A stretch of 64,000 bases of DNA, taken from Bradysia coprophila. Its lineage: Eukaryota; Arthropoda; Insecta; Diptera; Sciaridae. The stretch is taken from NCBI RefSeq assembly GCF_014529535.1, contig NW_023503493.1:22476001-22540000 (forward strand), given 5' to 3'. Shown piece by piece: positions 36,269 through 46,390 of this stretch. The translations under genes and the position numbers were made by a program. The notes beneath the pieces were generated by a model, which was not told the DNA's origin, searched no databases, and worked only from the letters and a program-made list of their open reading frames with translations. Numbering within the stretch: the stretch's first letter is position 1; each line of letters begins with the position of its first letter.

Positions 36269-37714
36269 TAAAAAAGCAATTTCGTCTTTCAAGTCACATT
36301 ATTTGTCTAGAGCACGAGTTGCTAGTGAAAACTCTTTTTACACTAAAAAGACCAACATCACTCCATCTTGTCTGTACAAGTTCAGCTAGAAAACTTTTTC
36401 CTTAAAAAAAATTCTCATCGCAAACATTAGTACTTGAAAACATGCACCATTCCGAATGAATTTTTAACTTGATACGGGCTTCTTTTCCTCTTAGTGCATC
36501 CTTCATCTTATACGATTCTGCACTCATCCTTCGTTACTGTATTATAACTGAAGTTTTATTGATTTTTTTGAGTTGTTTTTTCTGCGATTTTTTTCCTCTT
36601 TACGTTGTTTTTTTTATTGTAGAGAGGTAACCACGCCTTTCACATAATGTCTATAAACATGGAGGTTGAAACGCGAAATTAATCTCAATCGTTTCGTTAT
36701 ATACCAGAAAATGTAAAAAAAAAATTCAAGTTGCTCTCATGTCGTGTATTTATACATAATATGCATGGTGTGTATTTGATTGCATGACACGTCGTATATA
36801 AATGCATGAGATTGGTAAAAAGAGTTAATGATGATGGGTAGGTACGAAATAACAAATGAATATACAACACCATTTTTGATAAGCTGCGATTGAAGCCGAT
36901 TGAAGCCAACATTGATGCTAATTATTCTATTTCACTTAATCTCCTCTCTCCGTTTTATATTCCAGCATTGATGGTGCACCATTGATCAATGTGTTTTTTG
37001 TGTTCAATTAACTTTTTAAGTGCGTAATACAGAATTTTGATTCAATTAGAACGCTTTTTTCCGGCCATAAATTTTGTGGGCCTTCACTAAAGCCCTTTAC
37101 GGGGGAGAATTCGAATAAATTATTTCAATGGAAATAGGTATACTGGTTTGCACTTCGTTTACATTTAATTATGCACATATTTTAGCCTTTCGACCCGCAG
37201 TTGTTGTTTTATTTTTTCAAATCTCGACAAATTGCCTCTGTTCAATTGAAAACATTTCCAAGGCAAAATATATTTAGCAGTTTAAAGTATGACCATTCTG
37301 TGCCACCTAAACATTAGACATTTGTCAGGTAAGGAAGACCTACTGAACATCCATACCGTGATTCGTTTTTGGCCATTCCCCTTTGTAAAAAATACCCTAA
37401 TTCTTGGCTGTGCTAAGTTCACCCACATGGTTCTTTGGAAACATAATTTTGATATAATGTCTACGATACAATGCCAGATTCGGTTTTATTTTAACAAAGT
37501 CAGTACGTATGAGCTCTTAGAAATAATCAATCTTTTTCTTCGAAATACACCTGGTGGATTCAACTTAAATTGAACTACGAATCGTCGATAAAGATAAATG
37601 AAATAGGAAAAACAATTACTCGTTATCTACACTAGCCACAACCACTATGGATGATTGAATTATCTCGTCAAAATAGTTATTCAGCTTTTGTACAGATAAC
37701 ACGATCTGGTAGTT
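36269..37714. other. Intergenic, upstream of the first S28 gene
   Basis: No gene is supported. Close to the gene, AAAGATAAATG (about 37590) and CAGATAACACG (about 37693) are GATA-type motifs, which are common upstream of insect midgut genes. Confidence 0.35.
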
Positions 37715-37722
37715 TATATAAA
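37715..37722 (+). promoter_or_regulatory. TATA box of the first S28 gene
   Basis: TATATAAA lies 75 bp before the ATG at 37790. The second S28 gene has TATATAAAA at nearly the same distance, which supports both as core promoter elements. Confidence 0.7.
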
Positions 37723-37789
37723 GGAATCGGACACCTGTCAAACACTTTAGACAGTAGTAATACGAGGTATCGACAATAGTGCTGACAAA

Positions 37790-40700
37790 ATGAAAGAATT
37801 TCTTGTAATTTGTGCTCTGATCGCTGTCGGTTCAACTTCTGAGGATATATTTTTTAGTGAAAAAAATACGCCAAAACCGACATTTGTTCCATCGGTTACT
37901 TTACACAACGGAAGCTTCTTCCCCAAATTAGATCACTTTAATCCGCAAGATGCCCGAACCGTTGAATTTGTAAGCCGAACGAAACCAAAATTGTGTTAAA
38001 AAATCGGTTAAATTTAAATTGTTATTCGAAAACAGCAATATCGTTTGAATTTGGATTTTTATCGTGATGAAGGACCATTATTTGTCTACATTAATGACGG
38101 TGAACAATATACAACCGAATGGATTCAAGAGGGTTTGATCGTAGATATTGCAAGAGAACTTGGCGGTGCTGTCATCACCAGTGATCATCGTTATTGGCGG
38201 CTAAATACACCAACTGAGTAAGTTTTTCGTAAAAAAGTGAAAATGAGAAACGCTCGAACGAAGCATAAGCATCTCATCTGCGCAGAGGACCTTCTCCGGA
38301 CAACTATAAGTATCTTCTGTGAATGTCACGGACAAACGTGGAAGTCTCAAATAATAAAGCAAAGTCTAAATGAAGCAACATGCAAGCTTTACCTAGTGAA
38401 GGGAAAGATTTTGCTTCAGTCTGTCGAAAATATTTAGTTCAAAGGACTCTAACATTCACTAAAACTAAAATATGATTGATTAAAACGCCATGCAAAATAT
38501 TTAATATACTGTGATGTCTTTGCAAATGTTTTCAAAAGTTTCAAAATGTTCAACTCAAAAATGGATTTAAGTGTTTTTTATGGCAAAAAAATTGGAATGA
38601 AAGCAAACCAGTATATTGTCTATGGCTAAATTGAGTTGAGTTATAAAGCAGGAATAGCTTTGGCAATGATGAGAAAGCAACATCATTTTGAGCAATTACA
38701 GTGAACGACATCTCAAATGTCTCACTGTCAAATTTTTCTGAGAATTTTATTGTGTCATTGCAAATTCACAATGACATTCTCTGAAAAAAATGACAGTGAG
38801 ACATTTGAGATGTCGTTCACTGTATTGCAATTATTATTAAAATATAATTCGCCGAAGTTGATGGTTAACATAATAATTATACTGGACACCGGACAAATAA
38901 TTTCTGGAAAATTGTGGATAATCATAAATTCTACGACTAACTTTATAAAAGTCATCAGATGATTTTCATAACCTTTTCTTCCTAATGTTATAAGAAATAA
39001 GATTTTAAATGAATTTTATTAATTTTAAAAAAAATCCAAAGATATTTTTTGGGTTTTAAAGAGATTTTCTAAGTTTTTGCGTCCTTCAATTTGTAGTATT
39101 TCTTATATACTTTGCTGGTCATGTGATCAGTAAACGATGTTATTGGTTTTTTTTACTATTGCTACTTTTAAAGCAGGACCTATTTTTAGGAAATTGATTT
39201 CCTAAATTTGATAAAAATTTTCGAAATTTGCCAAAATTTTCCAATGTTTGCTAAAATTTGCTAGAATTTGCCATTAGCAAACTTCGCAAATTTCGGAAAA
39301 TTTTGGAAAATCTTAGCAAATGTTGAAAAGTTATGGCATATTGTGGAAAATCGATTTCCCAAAAATAGGCACTGTTTTAAAGGGAGCTGAACATTGAATT
39401 GTGACAACATCGAGAACGCATAATTTTTAATCCGTTCATAAAAATGACACCTGAGAACATTTGGTTAACTATGAACGAAAAAATGGACAAAAAATCGACT
39501 CCGTACAAAAATCAAACGAATGTTTTAATAAGGTAACGTTATGGCCTTATGCATAACTAACAAACATCGAATCAAATTAATCTAAACTTTAATTTGCTTC
39601 TTGTGAAACAATTATGGTGCTCTAAAAACAATATATCGATACCAACAAGGCTGATAACAGACAAATGTTGATAACTAGTTTCTTTAACTATCAAATGAAA
39701 AACAACGAAAATCGAAGGCCAAATGATTAGCACACTCTAATCTTAATTTTGAATAGGAGCATTTTACAAACGAATTTGCCGGCTTAACATCATTGTAATA
39801 ATCGACGTAATCTTTTAAGACATTATCAAGGAAGATAAGACATTAGTCATTGCATCTGTTTTCTGTTTCTTCTTTTCTTTAAAGTATGGTCCCGTGTTCG
39901 AATCACAATCTATTACTTCGTTTGTTGCTTCCGAGTAGCAAGTAAAAGACTGATATATCGAATGCCTTAACATTAATTTTACTATTTAACAAAACACTAG
40001 CTAAAGTTTTAATCATTACTTACAATAACAGATGACTACCGTTTCTACATCAAAATTTTTATTTTATTTGGTTCGACCTTCGAAACATTTATTATCAACA
40101 CAAAGAAATCGTCCCGCCATACATGTAACCTATTCTTATTCTATTAAAACCCAACAGGTCATCTTCATTCGACAACCTGCGTTTTCTAACGGTCGACCAA
40201 GCTATTGCCGATATTGCAACCTTAATACACACATTACGCGATCATTTATCGTCGTCTTTCCCAAGAGTAATAGTTTGGGGCACTGGCTATGGTGCAACTT
40301 TAGCGACGTTTGCTCGAAAGAAATACCCACACCTGATTGACGGTGCATTTGCTTCGAGTGGTCTGTTCCGCGCTGAAGTTTCTGATGAAAGTGAGTTCGA
40401 TAATTTTTAGAAATATTCCAAATGTTCACATTGTTTTTGAATAGGTTACTTTGACAATCTGTCCTACAATTTGAGGCATCACGGCAGCGACGAATGTTTT
40501 GGGCGAGTTAGAAATGCATTTGATATTTTGGAATATCTCATCCAAAATGCTGAGGGTGACTATTTGCAAGAGCGGCTAAGATTATGTCAGCCTTTGGAAG
40601 TTGATAATGACCAGGAAGTTGGTTTCCTGATTGAAAGACTCGTTGATTACATTAGTGCTTACATTAAGCAACATAAGTAATAAAATCGCAGGGCATACGG

Positions 40701-41453
40701 TCTGATTGTTGACTAATTAACCAATTTCTGCAGCTTATTCGGTTTAGAGAACTTCTGTCGAGACATGGCCTATTACAACGAAGACACTTTAAATTCATTG
40801 ATCAGATGGGTCCTTTACATCTACGATGGGCCAGAATGTTACAACATTGATTACGAAGAATACATCGACGAATTGACACAAACAAATTGGGACGCAAGAT
40901 TTGCTAGCCGGCGAGCTTTAGCTTATTTAAGATGTACTCAAATCGGTGCGTTTAGAATCCCATCCGATTATGAATTCACAGCATTTCCACAACTCTTGAC
41001 CGACGAGTATCACTACAAATTCTGCGAAGACATTCTCGGCGAACAGTGAGTTGAAATATTGAAATTTTGATTCTGTCGAAATTTAAAATATCCAATCATC
41101 CACCAAAGATACAACCGTACCTCTCTGCAAAGTGCTGTCGACAATTTAAATTTAATTTACGGCGGTCAAGAACAAGTAATCTCTCACGTTATTTACACAA
41201 ATGCTGGGTTGGATCCGTGGATCAGTCATGGTGTGTCCGAATATGGTCTTGTTGAATCGACTGCTATTTTTATACAGTGTGAGTATAATAATGGCGGAAG
41301 GGATTAAGAACCTTTTTGTTTAATGATTGCGTTTTCAAAACAGATGCAGCTGCTGGAGCTGATTTATCATCAATTTCAACCGAAGATTCCGCTGAGCTTT
41401 ATAGAGCAAAACAACTTATAACTGAGTACGTGACACGCTGGGCTAGTACGTAA
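37790..41453 (+). CDS. Secreted S28-family peptidase homologue, predicted inactive, 472 aa
   Basis: Homologue of insect K12H4.7-like / prolylcarboxypeptidase-type (S28) enzymes. Exons: 37790-37969, 38036-38217, 40158-40390, 40445-40676, 40734-41045, 41109-41278, 41344-41453. All junctions are GT-AG and keep frame. A signal peptide (MKEFLVICALIAVGSTSE) makes it secreted or lysosomal. The family segment FPKLDHFNPQD is present, as is TNAGLDPW, which carries the acid residue. The nucleophile motif G-x-S-Y-G reads GTGYG (Ser to Gly), the usual E-H-R-x-Y-G reads SDHRYWR, and the histidine position reads AGADLSS. Two of three catalytic residues are therefore missing, while length and fold motifs are kept. 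Intron 2 is 1,940 bp and holds two MITEs. AATAAA at 41498-41503 fits the poly(A) signal. The convergent paralogue is at 46391-49328. Confidence 0.9.
38699..38822. mobile_element. Palindromic Tc1/mariner-type MITE, 124 bp, in S28 intron 2
   Basis: The ends CAGTGAACGACATCTCAAAT and its complement continue inward as a nearly perfect ~55-bp stem. TA dinucleotides flank both sides (38697-38698, 38823-38824), the Tc1/mariner target duplication. Non-coding. Confidence 0.85.
39174..39374. mobile_element. hAT MITE, 201 bp, in S28 intron 2
   Basis: The ends CAGGACCTATTTTTAGGAAA and TTTCCCAAAAATAGGCACTG are imperfect inverted repeats. A perfect 8-bp duplication, TTTTAAAG, flanks them (39166-39173, 39375-39382). 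The interior is a run of AAATTTGCCAAAATTTTCC-like text. Same design as the inner hAT at 7991-8383, but a different sequence. Confidence 0.9.
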
Positions 41454-41503
41454 CAGCACCAATGTTTAAATGAAATTACGTTTATAACCTTTGGGGAAAT
41501 AAA

Positions 41504-43879
41504 ATTGAATTGAGAATTTACCTTTGTGTTTTGTTGTTAAGGATGCGAATTTTTAGTCTTTCACGGACGGCAAACATTTAATTAGTATATACATCCATCG
41601 AATCTACTACTTCAATTTTTAAAAATATAAAAAAAATTGAAAAAAAATTGAAAAAAAATCATTATTTATTTTTCTAAAAAAGAACATATCAGACAGAGCC
41701 CATCGCTTATTTTTGTCGTGGTTTTCGATAACGATGAAATATATTGGTGCGAAAGTATGAATGAAAATATGGATTTACTCTTGAGTGAACCATATACAGA
41801 TACACTGTTTCGAAGAACTTTTATAGCAACAGAAGGTGATTAAAAGGTCTATTTGAGAATAAATTTCTTAAAATGGAGCTTTCTGGTAGATGTCGAAGCT
41901 TTTCCCAATAGTGTCAAACTCACAAAATTGTACAAAGTAAGGATTTTCCTGCACTGCTTTGACTAGTTATCAAACACGGTGCGGTTAAATGAATTTTAAC
42001 TGATGGGCTATGCACCAATGTCACCGACTGTACGGATGAAAATTAAAAAAAAAATTGTGGAACCTTGTTCAGAGCTCCGAGCTGACTCATAATACCAAAA
42101 AATATCAAAAGTGCATCGAAATGCTTAGTTAAAATTCGTTCAACCGCACAGTGCAAATGATTGAAACTGGCGTCTTGAGTATTGGTATGAAAAATGGATT
42201 TTAAATGGATAATTTGAACAATAACATATCAGACCAGAAAAACATCTCAAAAATAAATTTGCGACAAATGATCTTGTTTACTTAAAACAAATCTAGTGAA
42301 GCACATAATTCCTTCTGAATAATTGCAAGACAAACTCAAACATCTACCTCTTTTTATGACAAATTGTTTTTAATAGATTTTTGTTCAATATGTATCTCGC
42401 ACTGGGCAATAAAATCACATTATATGTGGTGCATGTTATTAACAAACTATAGGTGCAAAATAATCCATTTAACAATCTGCAATAATTTTCATATTCGCGT
42501 TCAGTATTTAAAACGGAAAATAATAATCAAAATTTAACACAATTAAATATAATAATATTTTGCTAGCCGTAGCCTAAAATGTACCTTTCTGCACTGCCTG
42601 CAACAACAATAACAATAAATAATTCGATTGTTATCGGAAGAATTTTAACATTATTTTATAAACAAACAAATCAACAAATTCCCACAGTTTCAAGCCCAAA
42701 GTGCATTTGGCGGTTTACAAAACTGTGTGGTATACTGTGTATCGGGTCTTGTTAGTCATATTATAATTTCGAATAAAATGTTACAAAAACAATTAAATGT
42801 AATTTTATTAAAATATAAATTTTAATGCATTTATGTACCAAAACGCTGATGTTATACATACTAAACTGCATGTATAAACAGGCACGGCACATACACAATT
42901 ATAATTGGTAAATTTTAATTCAATTAAAATATCCATTTGCTATTTAATTAAGTGTGAAATTTACATTTTGACGCGTTATGTGGCATTACAAAGCAGAGAG
43001 GCAGTTATCGTATTGTTTGATAAATATGTTGGACTGGTGTGAAATACTATAATTTTGTTTATATTTTCCTGCATAGCAAAACAATATATTATAAATGGCT
43101 CGAAATAAATATACTTTCAAATTACTTCCTGAGAAAAACACATTTCTAGATCTGGATTAGATTGTATTAGAACAATTTTTGAGTCTAATGGCTGTTAGCG
43201 AAGACACTCTAGTTGATTGACCGTTTGTGATGGTTAAAATTTTCAGATCATCTTAATCACGCACATCTTGACTTACTTCTCCAGGAACAAAAATATTAAC
43301 ATTTTGCCACGTCTAGTGTACACAAGACAAGCGAAAAATGGGTACACACAACTTTCGTCCCGTCGAATGTAATGGATCTTTAGTTACACAGTTTAATAGT
43401 TATTTCCCTAACGAATGCTAAAAAGACTCTTTAGCATATGAGAGGTTTCCAGCACGAGCTGGAGGCGAGTTCTGGAATCGAATTTGCTAAAAAAAAGCCT
43501 TTCAGCATAAAGTTAGGAACAACGTTTTGCCTAAATGACGCTGGAAATACGTGACGAAATGGCGATATTTCAACACTAGCTCTTTTTATGTTTTTATCTC
43601 AGTCATACAGACATCTAGTTAAATATACTGACGACTTTCCGTTTATGTATTTTGGGCTGCTCACGTACACTGATAGCCATTTTATTTGTTGAAAGTAAAA
43701 ACAGATTCAGCGTATCGTTTCTTTAGAGATTTCAATCGAATTATATGGTAATTCCATTATCAGCAGTAACATTGGTTGGTTAAACTAAAATTAAGAAACA
43801 TTCGGTAGTTGTTATAACATTCAAAGTTTGGACGATAAGTGTACTGCCATCCTAATAACCATCAAATCTGATTCTTCGC
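41504..43879. other. Intergenic between the convergent S28 genes
   Basis: Very AT-rich. No gene is supported. Confidence 0.3.
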
Positions 43880-43887
43880 TTGCGTTT

Positions 43888-44862
43888 AAGGCTTACGACA
43901 GGTCATGTCAGGTTGACTTGATAAGAAAATTAACTTTGACCTGACCTGATTTTTCAGGTCATGACCTGATATGACCTGATACGACCTGATGACATGAATT
44001 TGAATTTCGGGTGAAAGTTAAGCTACTTTGAATAAAGTTGTACTACATATTTTCGCATATAAAATGACTTCGCAAGAGCCCGGGAATGTGTACTGATACC
44101 TTTATTCTTGACGCTGAGTTGTTTTCATCACTTTCGTTAAGAAAAAGCCAAAATTAATGACTTAGTTAGAAGAGTAAGTTGCTGGTCACGAATCATGGCT
44201 AAGACAATAAGACATAAACTTTCATGCTAAAAAGACTTTTAGATTTGTTGTCAAGCTGGTTTTGCAAAAAATAGAGTTCCCCGAAAGTGCGAGGCACTAC
44301 GTATGTGGTCGATGTCAACACTATAACTAGCAAGCACTATGAAAAGTGTGATTTGTTCGTAGTGAACCGAATTAAAGAGAATAAATCAATTAAGGAAAGA
44401 AATAGGTCACTGTGGGCAGTGGGCATGCCACATCTTGAGTGGCCGCCAGGGCTGTACTGATAGCAGTGTCCATTGTGACTCTTCCCAACGGAAGGCAATT
44501 TTGAGCACTTCACCAAGTAGCTCGCTCCATCAGTTTCTTAAAAATTACTTTTTTAATATTTTGTTGTACACGTTAAAAGTAGCAGGAAAATGATTTTTAT
44601 TGTTGTTCAAGGTACTATCAGTTACCTTAAAACACATTTGTCATTGATTGAACGAGTGAATATTTGTTGATATGTAAAAATTGAAAATTCTCTTCTAAAG
44701 ATTCTGCCAAAAGACTTATAATCAAAGTTTTTAAGTTTCTCATCTTTGTACCACAACAATTTCTGGTCAACCTGAAACCTGTCAGGTCATATTATCAGGT
44801 TTCAGGTCAAATTTGACCTGACCTGAAATTTTCAGGCTGACCTGACTTGTTAGTAAGCCTTA
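43888..44862. mobile_element. hAT-like element with AGGTCA-rich ends, 975 bp
   Basis: The ends AAGGCTTAC (43888) and GTAAGCCTTA (to 44862) are inverted. Flanks TTGCGTTT (43880-43887) and TTGCGTAT (44863-44870) are an 8-bp duplication with one mismatch. Each end carries many copies of TGACCTGA/TCAGGTCA in both orientations. No ORF is visible. Confidence 0.7.
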
Positions 44863-44880
44863 TTGCGTATCTGGAGTCTG

Positions 44881-44975
44881 AAAATCTTTTACTTCAATAC
44901 TTTTAACATACTCTTCGTTGTACAAAAGACCACTATTCCGATGCCTAATTTTGTAATCGTCGTTGATAACAGATG
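44881..44975 (+). repeat. Dispersed ~100-bp repeat, copy 4
   Basis: It begins AAAATCTTTTACTTCAATAC and ends CGTTGATAACAGATG. It lies 10 bp after the target duplication of the AGGTCA-rich element. Confidence 0.7.
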
Positions 44976-46317
44976 AAACGTCGATTCATTAAAAGATTTG
45001 AAAATTAATGTATCATGTATTGGTACGAAATCGACTATAATCATAGACTGATTCTTTCTATGGCAACGGTGAAAGTCGACTATAGCATTGATCCGCGATA
45101 GCCTATCTCCTTTTTAGGGTTCTGTTACGATAATCTACAGCAATCTTGCTTTCCAAATAAAATCAACAAATTACTGATTATTACTCACTCACTATTGCTT
45201 ACAGGCGGCGTGGCATGTCCACCTTTTACGTAACAATTATTTATCGAAAAAAATAAAAAATTGTTTATTCATTTAAATGCGAAACAACAAATTGATTTTA
45301 TCAAATAATTATTTTATAATGAAACTAACAGAAAAAATTTCATTTTTTTTTTGTTTAAATTCATAATACTGCCTAAACAGTAGAACACACAGCCTAATGT
45401 ACCTAATATGTATACTGCCTCACAAGAGAAAAAAAAAACTTTCGAATTCTATATTTTTCGGCTACAAATTTGTAACCATTATCATTACCGTATCTGATTA
45501 TTTGTGACAAAGTAATGATATTTAGTGACATAAATTTTTGTTAGATGCAACAACAAAAAAGTATTTGTTGTTGTCGTTGTATGTCTCTCCTTTTACCGTA
45601 GTAAAATACAAATTATCCATATCACCATAATGAATATCACATCACCTGAAAAATAACACAAATTACAGCACCAACTAGTGCCTAAATTATTCCATAATTA
45701 CTCAATGGTTTTTATTTTGTTGTTGTTGTCGTTCTTGATTCGGGTATCATATAATATCAATGAGTTCTGCTGTTTTATTTATGGTATCAAGCGATAGCAC
45801 TTTTTTTGACAAACAAAGGAATTATGTGGGCCTTATACGTTGTATGTTATACATACTTTTCAACCGTAATTATACATGATAATTATCGAGTTCTATTGTG
45901 CGATAGTAGCAAATGAAACAACTAACGAAATAATAATAATAAAAAAAAAAGTTTGTTTATGGAGAGGTATAAGGTAAATGGGATAATATTGTTGGTAGCG
46001 TTGTAGTGTATATTATATGCATTGAGTTGGCCTATCATCAAAGAGTTTATACAAAGAAAACATAAAATAAAATGATAAAAATCTATAACGAAATAGTAAT
46101 TGCTTTACGGCCAATAGTTGATTTGATGAATGGAACTATGTAAAACAAAATGGAAAGGCGTAATTTTTCGGGAGTTTGAACCACGAACAAAATCCACACA
46201 TCCACCGAATTTTCTGCTTTTTTTATGTATTTTAAATTTGAGTAGTTAAAAGCGTTTGTATTATAATTGACGGAAGATCTCGATTAAAATGTAGAGCAGG
46301 TCTTTTGTTTCTCATTT
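44976..46317. other. Intergenic, AT-rich
   Basis: No gene is supported. TTTATT at 46318-46323 (AATAAA on the minus strand) marks the likely 3' end of the second S28 gene. Confidence 0.3.
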
Positions 46318-46390
46318 TTTTATTGGACAAAAATTTGTAAAAACACCACTACACACATGCACTTATTGATTATCTATATTGACCACATGA

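Noticed and set aside
39895..39906. tRNA B-box-like GTGTTCGAATCAC
   Set aside because: No A box, acceptor stem or cloverleaf could be built around it; the following text is one end of the dispersed repeat.
40032..40340. 102-codon plus frame overlapping the third S28 exon
   Set aside because: It is in the wrong frame relative to the S28 protein, whose exon 40158-40390 carries the family motifs.
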